From Myxococcales bacterium (GTDB taxonomy: Bacteria; Myxococcota_A; Polyangia; Polyangiales; Ga0077539): DNA of 58,628 bases. Shown here one piece after another: positions 42,981-51,418 of the stretch; positions within the stretch are counted from its first letter, which is position 1; every line of letters starts with the position of its first letter. Made by a program: the position numbers and the translations under genes. Where the stretch lies: contig JAAFIF010000063.1 of NCBI GenBank assembly GCA_013298625.1, positions 1 to 58,628 on the forward strand. Direction: 5' to 3'. The notes under the pieces were generated by a model. It saw only the letters and a program-made list of their open reading frames with translations. It made no database searches and was not told where the DNA came from.

Positions 42981-43334
42981 TCAGTCCCAGACGAGCCGCG
43001 GGACGCTGAAGTGACTGGGGTCGAAGTCACCGAGCGCGTCCTCGTGCCAGCCAGCGGTGGCCGCCACGATGAAGTCATCGGTCGACGACGAGAGGCGAAA
43101 GACGCGGTCTGCGACGGCGCGATCCGAGCGCGGCCAGATCGAATCGAGCCACGAACGAGGAGCCTCGAAGATCTCGATCCCACGCAGCGTGGTCGGCGCG
43201 CACAGCTCGGAGACCCCCGTGAACACAACGTCCATGCGCGTGGCCCACGCGTCGCTCTTGAGGCTGCGCAAGAGCAGCGTTCGGTGGCTCACGCAGTAGA
43301 TCCACTGTCGAAACTCGCGTTCGCTGCGGAGCAT
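42981..43334 (-). CDS. Small cytoplasmic protein of unknown function
   Basis: The 117-aa product starts MLRSEREFRQWIYCVSHRTLLLRSLK; an in-frame GTG 18 bases further up is possible. It has helix-strand character, with TRMDVVFTGVSEL and TLRGIEIFEA strands and a DDFIVAATAGW segment, and ends DPSHFSVPRLVWD. No signal peptide or named motif is seen. It heads a short minus-strand series with the propeller lipoprotein gene 23 bases downstream. Upstream lies the dispersed repeat. Confidence 0.62.
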   Translation of the reverse strand: MLRSEREFRQWIYCVSHRTLLLRSLKSDAWATRMDVVFTGVSELCAPTTLRGIEIFEAPRSWLDSIWPRSDRAVADRVFRLSSSTDDFIVAATAGWHEDALGDFDPSHFSVPRLVWD

Positions 43335-43352
43335 TGGCGTATCGGGTGGCAC

Positions 43353-43819
43353 GGCGAAGTCGGGGTTACCACCAACGCGAGACGCACGTCACGACAGCCG
43401 GGGAGAAGAGCGTATCTCCGCTCGACTCTTCGCCCGATCGCCGCGCTCGCCTCGACGCCGGTCACGGCGGTCAGCCCCCCGGTCACAGGATAGGGCAGGC
43501 GGACGCCTTGCCCGCTCCGCGACGCTTCGTCGCGCAAAGGCCGGAGGCTTGTCCTCTAGCCGTGCGTCCACCGAGCATTGCTGTCGCCCATCGCGTGGGC
43601 CGCCGCGGGACGGCCGTGCGTCCACCGGGCGTTGCTGTTGCGCATCGCGTACCTCACTGGCTGGCATCCATCGGGCTGTTGCCCGCCACGTTCGCCCCTG
43701 GCTGGCAACCGTGCGCCCAGCGAGCGTGCCGTTGCGCATCTCGTCGGCTCTTCATCCGCCACACAATCGCGCCCAGCGCCCATTGACGCCGCCGCCCGAG
43801 CGGCGGTCCCATTGGCAGA
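43353..43819. other. Gene-free 467-base region holding the dispersed repeat
   Basis: No frame here looks like a gene. From 43353 to about 43449 I see nothing special. From about 43450 to 43790 lies copy 2 of the dispersed repeat family. The last 30 bases lead to the start of the MYXO-CTERM lipoprotein gene. Confidence 0.6.
43450..43790 (+). repeat. Dispersed repeat family, copy 2
   Basis: This copy begins with the CTCGACGCCGGTCACGG segment, followed by a variable stretch and the conserved core at 43514-43558, identical over about 40 bases to the right arm of copy 1. Past the core, GTGCGTCCAC-CG-GC...TTGCTGTTGCGCATCGCGT-like units of about 45-55 bases recur (near 43561, 43613, 43660 and 43710), each more degenerate than the last. 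There is only one orientation here, unlike the head-to-head arrangement at 11281-11710. Confidence 0.78.
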
Positions 43820-46057
43820 ATGAACCGTCGCGCACCCTGGCTCGCGGGCCTCTCGCTCACGCTCACCGCATGCGCCGCCAACGAGACCGACCTTGCCTCG
43901 TCGGCCATCGCCGTCGCCGGTGACTGGGTCCCGCCCGCGACCACGCTCGCGCGGTCGAACCCGCAGTACGTGCCCGTCGTCGATCCGCCGCGCATCACGG
44001 GGAGCTGCATGTCCACGTGTCCCGGCAACGTGTGGGGCGCGTGCACGGACCGCGGTTGTTCGGGGCTCTTGCCTGGGACGATCGAGCTTCAGCGCTACAT
44101 CCAAGGCCGCTGGGGCTACGTCGGCGCGGGCGGAAACTACAGCTGTCGACGCAACAGCAACCCCGCGAGCTGCGACTTTCTCTCGGTGCACAGCGTCGGT
44201 CGCGCGATCGACCTGATGATTCCCGTCGCGGGCGGCGACGCGGACAACACCCTCGGCGACGCCGTGGCCAATTGGCTCATCGAAAACGCCGAATACATCG
44301 GCATCCAACGCGTCATCTGGGACGGCAAGTACTGGAACGGCAGCCGCGTCAACAACCACTTCTCGGACATCTCCGACGCGCTCTGCGGCGGTCGCTACTG
44401 CACCGATCACCACGTCAATCACATCCACGCCGAGCTCAGCGTCGACGGCGCCAACCGCCGCACGCGCTTCTTCACCGCAGGCCCGCCGCCCATGACGTGC
44501 CCCGTCGTCTGCTACGGAACCGCCGCGGTGCGCGCAGACTGCTCGTTCGTCGACTGCGCAGCGATGGGCCAGGTGTGCGTCCCCGACCCGCCGCGGTGCG
44601 CGGCTTCTGAAGCGCCAGCGGCCGTGCGCAACCCAGGCGCGAGCATCCCAGCTGCGACGCGCATCGGCGGGCTCGTTCGCTATCGCCCCGTCGCTCCGGC
44701 GCGCTTGTTCGACACGCGAACGCCAGCGTCCTCCGCGCAATTGCAGCGCTCGGACGGCGCGATGAGCGGGCCGCTCACGGGGACGCGTACGGGGACGTTC
44801 GCTGCGTTTCCAGGGGTCCCTGCGGACGCGACGGGAGTGTGGCTCAACGTCACCGCCGTCCCGCAGACGGCACCAGGGTTCATCTCGATCTACCCCGCGG
44901 GGTCGATGACGGACTCGTCGTCGGTCAACTTCGCGCCCCCGCTCGCCCGCGCAAACGCCAGCGCCATGGCCCGCGGCGCTGGCGGAGGCGTGACCTTTCG
45001 CTCCAACACCGACGTCGACGTGATCACGGACATGACCGGCGCGTTCGCTCCGTCGGGCCTGGGCCTGCGCACGACGTCTCCGACCCGCGTCGTCGACACG
45101 CGCGGCGGCGCTCCGGTCGGCGCCAACACGCGATTCACGGTCACGCTCAACGCCCCCGCCGACGCGCGCGGCGTCGTGGCCAACGTCGCTGTGATCCCCC
45201 GCGGCGCGCCGGGCTTCGTGCAAGCGTTCGCGTGTGACGCTGGGCCTCCGCCGACGAGCAACATCAACCACGGCCCCACCGCGGTCGTGAACAACGCCGT
45301 CATCTCGACCATCACCGGCGGACAGCTCTGCTTTCAATCGCTCGCCGAGGTCGACCTCATCGTCGACGTCAACGGCTACCTCGTCGACAACGGCGAGCTC
45401 TCGCTGCAGCTGATCAACCCGCTGCGCGTGATGGACACCCGCAACGCAGGGTCGATCTACACCGGGCGCCTCGGCGACGGGCAGATCGTCGAGATCCCCA
45501 TCGCGGCCATCCCCGGACTGCCCGCAGACGCGCGCGCAGCGCTCGTCAACGTCACGTCCACCAACTCGAGCGCCAACGGTTTCGTCACTGCCTTTCCCTG
45601 CGGAATCGGCACGCCCAACGCGTCGAGCCTCAACTTCGCCGCCGCGCAGGTCAACGGCTCCGCCGTCGTCTCGGCGCTCGGCACCGGGCGCCTCTGCCTC
45701 TTCTCCAACGTGCGAACGCACTTGATCGCAGACCTGCTCGGCGTGTGGGTCCCCACGCCCGGCTCGTCGCCGACCGACCCGATGCAGCCCCCGCCCAACG
45801 AGCCAGAAGACCCCGGGATGAACCCGCCCGATGCAGGCGCGCCCACGTCCGACGCGAGCGCGCCGATGCCCGACGCCAGCGCGCCCACAAGCGACGGCGG
45901 ACCTTCGCGCCGCGACGCCGCTGCGGACGGTCAAATCGAAGGGCCCCCCGCGAGCCTCGGCTGCGGCTGCCGCACGCAACCCACGCGTACCAAGCACGGA
46001 GCCCTCGCCCTCGCCGCGCTCGCGCTCGCAGCGACCCGTCGCAAGCGCCAGCGCTGA
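43820..46057 (+). CDS. Lipoprotein with a peptidase-like N-terminal domain, RLFDTR-type repeats and MYXO-CTERM-like tail
   Basis: The 745-aa product has a lipoprotein signal (SLTLTACAA, Cys at 18). At about 60-230 lies a domain with HSVGRAIDLMIP, NWLIENAEYIGIQRVIWDGKYW and DHHVNHIHAELS: a His-x-x-x-x-x-x-Asp plus His-x-His pattern reminiscent of M15-type/ARB_07466-like metallo domains. From about 290 to 640 come three repeats with (R/V)xxDTR, WLNVTAV/VANVAVI/LVNVTST, GF(I/V)x-x-(Y/F)P and NFA, a pattern seen in secreted actinobacterial and myxobacterial proteins and of unknown function. A Pro/Asp/Ala linker precedes GCGC, a hydrophobic stretch and an Arg/Lys end, a MYXO-CTERM-like signal. The stop abuts the mfd stop on the other strand. 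Confidence 0.8.
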   Translation: MNRRAPWLAGLSLTLTACAANETDLASSAIAVAGDWVPPATTLARSNPQYVPVVDPPRITGSCMSTCPGNVWGACTDRGCSGLLPGTIELQRYIQGRWGYVGAGGNYSCRRNSNPASCDFLSVHSVGRAIDLMIPVAGGDADNTLGDAVANWLIENAEYIGIQRVIWDGKYWNGSRVNNHFSDISDALCGGRYCTDHHVNHIHAELSVDGANRRTRFFTAGPPPMTCPVVCYGTAAVRADCSFVDCAAMGQVCVPDPPRCAASEAPAAVRNPGASIPAATRIGGLVRYRPVAPARLFDTRTPASSAQLQRSDGAMSGPLTGTRTGTFAAFPGVPADATGVWLNVTAVPQTAPGFISIYPAGSMTDSSSVNFAPPLARANASAMARGAGGGVTFRSNTDVDVITDMTGAFAPSGLGLRTTSPTRVVDTRGGAPVGANTRFTVTLNAPADARGVVANVAVIPRGAPGFVQAFACDAGPPPTSNINHGPTAVVNNAVISTITGGQLCFQSLAEVDLIVDVNGYLVDNGELSLQLINPLRVMDTRNAGSIYTGRLGDGQIVEIPIAAIPGLPADARAALVNVTSTNSSANGFVTAFPCGIGTPNASSLNFAAAQVNGSAVVSALGTGRLCLFSNVRTHLIADLLGVWVPTPGSSPTDPMQPPPNEPEDPGMNPPDAGAPTSDASAPMPDASAPTSDGGPSRRDAAADGQIEGPPASLGCGCRTQPTRTKHGALALAALALAATRRKRQR

Positions 46058-49000
46058 CTACAACAGCGCCACGTCTTCGAGCTCGCGCAACGCGCGCTCG
46101 GCGTTGTTGGTCCCCGCTCCATCGCCGAATCGCCTGGACAAACGCAGGTCCGGAGAGAGCTTCCACAGCGCGCCCTTGCGCTGACACAGCTCGGCCACCT
46201 TCGAGCCGTCCACCGGCGAGTCCTCGCGCAAGTGAAACACCACCCGCTCGCGGTTGGCCTCGATGCCCATCGCGCGCAGCGGTCGAAGCCGCGCCTTGAG
46301 CGACATCACACGCACCATCACCCGCGCAGGCGCCGGCGCTGGACCGAAGCGGTCCTCCATCTCTTGCGCGAGCTCCATCACGTCTTCGTCGCTGTCCGCG
46401 CAGGCGAAGCGCTTGTACAGCGAGAGCCGCAGGCCCACGTCTTCGATGTACTCCGCGGGCAGATAGAAGGGCTCGTCGAAGCTCAAATCCGGCTCGACGT
46501 GCGGCGCCACAGGCTCGCCCTTCAGCTCGGAGACAGCCTCTTCGAGCATCTGGACGTACAGCTCGAAGCCCACCTGCGCGATGTTTCCGCTCTGCTCGCC
46601 GCTCAGCAGATCGCCCGCGCCGCGCAGCTCCATGTCGAGCTGCGCCACGTGAAAGCCCGCGCCGAGGTCGGTGAACTTCTCGATCGCCTCGATGCGCTGT
46701 CGAGCCTCGTCGCTGAGCTTCGTCGGCGGCGGGACGAGCAGATAGCAATACGCCCGCTCGCGAGACCGACCGACGCGGCCGCGGATTTGATAGAGCTGCG
46801 AGAGCCCGAACAAGTCCGCCCTGTCCACGATCATCGTGTTGGCCCGCGGAATATCGATCCCGCTCTCGATGATCGCCGTCGAGCACAGCACGTCGTAGCG
46901 CCCCTCGATGAAGTCCGTCATCACGGTCTCGAGCGCCTCTGCGCTCATCTGCCCGTGCGCCACCGCGACGCGCGCGCTCGGGATCAGCTGCTGCAATTTC
47001 TCAGCGCGCTCGTAGAGCCCCTCGACGCGGTTGTACACGAAGAAGCACTGACCGCCGCGGGACATCTCGCGCAGGATCGCCTCGCGCATCAACGCTGGGT
47101 CTTCGCGGGACACCACCGTGCGCACCGCGCGGCGATCCACCGGCGGCGTGGTGATCAGAGAGAGCTCTCGCAGCCCAGAGACCGCCATCTGCAGCGTGCG
47201 CGGGATGGGCGTCGCGCTCAACGTCAGCACGTCGAGCCGCGCGCGGAGCTGCTTGATCTGCTCTTTGTGCTTCACGCCGAAGCGCTGCTCTTCGTCCACC
47301 ACCAAGAGCCCGAGGTCTTTGAAGTGAACGTCCTTCGAGAGCAAGCGGTGGGTGCCGACGATGATGTCGACCTTTCCCTTCTTCAAGCGGTCGAGCGTCT
47401 CGCGCTGCTTGGCCGGCGTGACGAAGCGAGAGAGCACGGCGACCTCGAGCGGGTACGCGCGGACGCGGTCTTGAATCGTGTGAAAATGCTGCTGCGCGAG
47501 CACGGTCGTCGGGCACAGCACAGCCACCTGCGCGCCCTCGCACGCCACGTGAAACGCCGCGCGGATCGCGACCTCGGTCTTTCCGAACCCCACGTCGCCG
47601 CACACCAATCGGTCCATCGGCGACGGTGACGACAGGTCCGAGAGCACCTCGTCGATCGCCCTTCGCTGATCGTCGGTCTCTTCGAAGGGAAACGTCGCCT
47701 CGAACTCTTTGTACAAGAGGTCCGCTTTCTTGAACGCCCTCCCGGGGTGCGCCTTGCGCTCGGCGTACAAGCGCAACAGCTCGTCCGCCATCTGCCGCAC
47801 CTCTCGCTCGACGCGCGCCTTGCTCTTCGCAAACGTCGTCCCCCCGAGGCGATCGAGCCTCGGCGCGCCCTCGCCGCCAGACCACTTCTGAATCTGGTTG
47901 AGCCTGGTGACCGGCAAGAAAAACCGATCTCCGCCGGCGTATTCGAGCACCAGCAGGTCCGTCTCGTTCGCGCCGATCTTTCGGTGCTCGAGCCCGAGGT
48001 ACCGCCCGATCCCGTGGTCCGAATGCACCACGTAGTCCCCCACGCTCAGCGCGCGCAGGTCGTCGATGAACGCCTTCGTCTTCGAGCTCTTCTCGCTGCG
48101 CTGCCTGCGCGTCCTGCGCGCGCGGGCGCCGAAGATCTCTTCTTCGGTGACGAACGCGATCTTGCGCGACGCGAGCGCGAAGCCCGTCGACAGCTCGCCC
48201 ACGAGCACCTCGACCTCGGGGCGGAGCGCGTCGCTCTCTCGCTGCGCGGCCACGAAATCAACCTTCGAGAGCAGGAGCCGCGCGTCCGCGTCGTGCGCGC
48301 GCAACAGCGCCGCCACGCGCTCGGCCTGCGTGGGCGTGCGGCCGGTCACCACCACGCGGTAGCCCTCTTGGTGCCAGTAGCGCACGTGCTCGACGAGCGG
48401 GGCGAGCGCGTCGTGCTTTCCCTTCTCGGTGCGCATCGCTTTGATCTCTTGCGCCAGTCGATCGAGCGACTCTGCGCCGAGGTCGAGCAGCGCGGCGTCC
48501 TGCGGGACGAGCTCGAGCGCGCGCGACGGCGGGTCGTCTTGGTCCAGCGCGCCGCGCACCGCGAGGTCGTGCGAGAGCAGCATCGGAGCCGAGAGCAGCC
48601 GCTCGATCACCTGTGATTCATCGAGGTAGAGCGCGTCGCGCGAGAAGCACGGCTCGCGTCTCTCGACGCGGTCTCGCCGGTCGCGCAGCGCCCGCTCGAG
48701 CTCTTCGCGCAGCGCCCCGAGCACCCGCGCGGGCTCGTCGAGCACCCACGCCACGTCGCGCGGGAGGTAGTCGAACACGCTCTCGAGCGCCTCGTAGTAC
48801 GCAGGCAGAAAGCCGTCGGCGCCGAAGAACCCGCGGCCGCTCTCGACGTCCTCGGTGATGCGCACGATCTTGGCGTGCGCCAGGTCGAGCTCGTCGCACA
48901 GGGCCGTCACGCGCTCTCTCGCGCGCACGCGCTCTGTGGGGCCGATGAGCGCCTCGCGCACGGGGTGCAAGAAGAGCTCTTTGACCGCGCGCAGCGTGCG

Positions 49001-49705
49001 CTGTCCGTCCGGGTCGAAGAGCTTGATCGAGAGGCAGAGCTCTTCGTCGAGCTCGATGCGCGCCGGGTGCGGCGAGGACGCGGGCCACACGTCGATCACC
49101 GCGCCGCGGACCGCGAAGGTCCCAGGGTCTTCGACGACCGGAACGCGCAGGTATCCGCCCTCGACCATCCCCGCGATGAGCTTGTCGCGATCGACCAGCT
49201 CTTCGGCTTGAACGAGGTCCGAGCGCGGAGCGAGCGCCGCGCGGGGGACGACCTTGCGCACCAGCGCGCCTGCGGCCACGACGAGCACCCGCCACGGCAG
49301 CCCTTGGGACAGATGAAACAGCGTCGCGAGCCTGCCCATCGAGACCGTTCGATCGGGCGCGATCTCGACGAAGGGCGAGTGCTCTGCGACGGGCATGACC
49401 AGCACTTCGCCGTGCGACTCGTCGGCCTCGCTGTGCGCGGGCTCGGGCCCGCCGCCGGTGAGAAAGAACTCGACGTCGCCAGCGAATTTTCTCGCGGATT
49501 CGAGGTCGCTCGTGACGACCACGAGCCTGCGCCCCGTTCGCTGCGCGGTCTCGGCGACCAGCCACGCGAGCGCTCCGCCGCGGGCGCCGCAGAGGTCTTC
49601 GCGACGCAGCGTTCGAAGGCGTTCGATCACCGCCTCGATCGTCGCGCTCGCGCGTGGGGTGGTGATCGCATCGTCCGTAGAGGCAACGTCGGTCTGGTCA
49701 GACAC
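46058..49705 (-). CDS. mfd: Transcription-repair coupling factor Mfd
   Basis: The 1215-aa product removes stalled RNA polymerase and recruits UvrA. It shows a UvrB-like N-terminus (VVAAGALVRKVVPR region), the RNA polymerase interaction domain with DYVVHSDHGIGRYLGLEH at about 555-572 and FLPVTRLNQIQKW, the helicase motifs ATFPFEETDDQ, Walker A CGDVGFGKTEVA at about 698-708, DEEQRFGV at about 801-808, SATPIPRTLQMAVSG, STAIIESGIDIPRANTM and the QIRGRVGRS motif VI, with the TRCF C-terminal domain after. I chose the GTG at 49705 (VSDQTDVAS), because the long upstream extension to 51334 is antisense to a methyltransferase gene and unlike Mfd. Confidence 0.97.
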   Translation of the reverse strand: MSDQTDVASTDDAITTPRASATIEAVIERLRTLRREDLCGARGGALAWLVAETAQRTGRRLVVVTSDLESARKFAGDVEFFLTGGGPEPAHSEADESHGEVLVMPVAEHSPFVEIAPDRTVSMGRLATLFHLSQGLPWRVLVVAAGALVRKVVPRAALAPRSDLVQAEELVDRDKLIAGMVEGGYLRVPVVEDPGTFAVRGAVIDVWPASSPHPARIELDEELCLSIKLFDPDGQRTLRAVKELFLHPVREALIGPTERVRARERVTALCDELDLAHAKIVRITEDVESGRGFFGADGFLPAYYEALESVFDYLPRDVAWVLDEPARVLGALREELERALRDRRDRVERREPCFSRDALYLDESQVIERLLSAPMLLSHDLAVRGALDQDDPPSRALELVPQDAALLDLGAESLDRLAQEIKAMRTEKGKHDALAPLVEHVRYWHQEGYRVVVTGRTPTQAERVAALLRAHDADARLLLSKVDFVAAQRESDALRPEVEVLVGELSTGFALASRKIAFVTEEEIFGARARRTRRQRSEKSSKTKAFIDDLRALSVGDYVVHSDHGIGRYLGLEHRKIGANETDLLVLEYAGGDRFFLPVTRLNQIQKWSGGEGAPRLDRLGGTTFAKSKARVEREVRQMADELLRLYAERKAHPGRAFKKADLLYKEFEATFPFEETDDQRRAIDEVLSDLSSPSPMDRLVCGDVGFGKTEVAIRAAFHVACEGAQVAVLCPTTVLAQQHFHTIQDRVRAYPLEVAVLSRFVTPAKQRETLDRLKKGKVDIIVGTHRLLSKDVHFKDLGLLVVDEEQRFGVKHKEQIKQLRARLDVLTLSATPIPRTLQMAVSGLRELSLITTPPVDRRAVRTVVSREDPALMREAILREMSRGGQCFFVYNRVEGLYERAEKLQQLIPSARVAVAHGQMSAEALETVMTDFIEGRYDVLCSTAIIESGIDIPRANTMIVDRADLFGLSQLYQIRGRVGRSRERAYCYLLVPPPTKLSDEARQRIEAIEKFTDLGAGFHVAQLDMELRGAGDLLSGEQSGNIAQVGFELYVQMLEEAVSELKGEPVAPHVEPDLSFDEPFYLPAEYIEDVGLRLSLYKRFACADSDEDVMELAQEMEDRFGPAPAPARVMVRVMSLKARLRPLRAMGIEANRERVVFHLREDSPVDGSKVAELCQRKGALWKLSPDLRLSRRFGDGAGTNNAERALRELEDVALL

Positions 49706-49795
49706 AGCCGAGCGCGCATAGCACTGTGCCGCGCGTTTCGGGAGTGAGAGGGGCACCGCCGCGCGGACAACAGTGGTACCCCTCCGTGCTCTGCC

Positions 49796-51343
49796 ATGAA
49801 CCGCCCGAAGCGCCCTGGATCCCCTGCTCGCCCTGGTCGCAAGCCCGAGAGCCCTCGTTCGACCGACAACCGCCGCGCCAAGCCCGAGCGCGGGGCAAAG
49901 CCCGACCGCGGAGCGAAGCCCGACCGTGGGGCAAAACCGACGCGTTCGGCGAAGCCCGAGCGCGGCGGTCGCCCAGAGCGAGGGGCAAAGCCCGAGCGTG
50001 GACCGAAGCCCGAGCGTGGCGCCAAGTCCGAGCGTCCGTCGAAGCCCTCGCGCTTCGCGAAGCCCGAGCGCGCAGAGCGGCCCGAGCGCGGGGCAAAGCC
50101 CGAGCGCACATCGAAGCCGTCGCGTCCTGGACGCCCCGAGCGCGGCGAGCGCGAAGAGCGCACGGCAAGGGGCTCGAAGCCCTCGCGTCCCACCGCAGGA
50201 AAAGGTCCGGCCAAAGAGTGGAACGGGCTCACGCGCTCGGGTCCGCCGAAGGCCAAGCGCGCGGCGAAGCCCAAGTTCGAGTTCGCGCCGCCGAGCGCTG
50301 AGATCTCGAAGATCCCGCTCGTGCGCGGAGAGTGGCTCTACACCACGCGCGCGGGGTACGAGCAGGACATCCTCGAAGAGCTGCGCCTCGCGCACCGAGG
50401 AGAGGGCGCGAGGGTGATCGCGCCGTCGCTGATCGCCTCGCCCAAGGAGTACGTCGACTGCGCGTTCGCGCGGCAAGCGATGCCCGCGAAGACCATCGTG
50501 AAGGCAGAGAACGCCCTCGCGCTCGACCGCGCCGTCACGGTGGCGCTGCGCGACGCGATGCGCGATCAGACCGACAAGAAGTGGGCGCTCCACGTGTGGT
50601 TTCCCGACTCGGAAGAGGGAAACAAGTCCGCGCGCGTCGCCGACGTCCTCGAGCGCACCGTCCCGTTGCAAGCCAACGCGCTCGACGTTCAGTGGGCCGC
50701 GCGAAGGGTCGACTCGGCGCGGCTCGCCCGCGACGCCGGCGGAATCCTCGCCCAGGTCTGCGTCCTCGGCCCCAATCGCGCGATCGTCTCGGCGACCCCC
50801 GCGGTCGAAGCGCACTCGCTCCACGCCGGCGGCCGCGCGCGCATGCGCGTCGACAACGCCGCTCCGTCGCGCGCAGCGATGAAGCTCGAAGAAGCGCTCG
50901 ACTGGTTCGGCGCAGCGCCCTCTGCCGGCGACGAGTGCGTCGATCTCGGCGCGGCGCCCGGCGGCTGGACGCACGTGCTCTTGCAGCGCGGCGCGAAGGT
51001 GCTCGCGGTCGACCCTGGCGCCATGGCCCCCTCGCTCGCCAAGAACAAGAACCTCGAGCACATCTCGGGCAGCGCCTTCGAAATCGAGCCCAAACACCCG
51101 GTCGATTGGCTCTTCTGCGACATGGTGTGGCGCCCGCTCGAGGTCGCCGCGATGCTCGCCAAGTGGGCGCGGCGCGGCTGGGCCTCGATGCTCGTCGCGA
51201 ACATCAAGCTGCCGATGAAAGCGAAGGCCGAGTTCGTCAAGCGCATCCTCGAGACCCTTCGCGAGGGAGGCTGGCACCGCGTCCGCGCGCGGCAGCTCTA
51301 CCACGACCGCGAAGAGGTCACCGTCTGCGCGCACCGCAAGTAA
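49796..51343 (+). CDS. rlmM: FtsJ-like rRNA methyltransferase (RlmM-like) with a charged repeat N-terminus
   Basis: The 515-aa product starts with about 140 residues of Lys/Arg/Pro/Glu/Gly repeats (KPERGAKPDRGAKP-like units). From about 178 a THUMP-like region follows (GEWLYTTRAGYEQDILEELRLA), and from about 370 an FtsJ-type methyltransferase: VDLGAAPGGWTHVLL motif I at about 381-396, KVLAVDPGAM, WLFCDMVWRP and VANIKLPMKAK with the catalytic-type Lys. The THUMP plus FtsJ combination matches RlmM, which 2'-O-methylates C2498 of 23S rRNA. The charged leader is not in E. coli RlmM and may bind RNA. The mfd start is divergent, 90 bases away. Confidence 0.87.
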   Translation: MNRPKRPGSPARPGRKPESPRSTDNRRAKPERGAKPDRGAKPDRGAKPTRSAKPERGGRPERGAKPERGPKPERGAKSERPSKPSRFAKPERAERPERGAKPERTSKPSRPGRPERGEREERTARGSKPSRPTAGKGPAKEWNGLTRSGPPKAKRAAKPKFEFAPPSAEISKIPLVRGEWLYTTRAGYEQDILEELRLAHRGEGARVIAPSLIASPKEYVDCAFARQAMPAKTIVKAENALALDRAVTVALRDAMRDQTDKKWALHVWFPDSEEGNKSARVADVLERTVPLQANALDVQWAARRVDSARLARDAGGILAQVCVLGPNRAIVSATPAVEAHSLHAGGRARMRVDNAAPSRAAMKLEEALDWFGAAPSAGDECVDLGAAPGGWTHVLLQRGAKVLAVDPGAMAPSLAKNKNLEHISGSAFEIEPKHPVDWLFCDMVWRPLEVAAMLAKWARRGWASMLVANIKLPMKAKAEFVKRILETLREGGWHRVRARQLYHDREEVTVCAHRK

Positions 51344-51418
51344 CGGCGCCGTCGCGGCGCGCGGCGAATCCGCGGTACCTTCGGAGCTTCACTCCCACCG
51401 CTCTGAAGGGTCCTTCGC

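Noticed and set aside
49706..51334. Upstream extension of the mfd reading frame by more than 540 codons
   Set aside because: It is antisense to the RlmM-like gene and has no similarity to Mfd; the family start fits the GTG at 49705.
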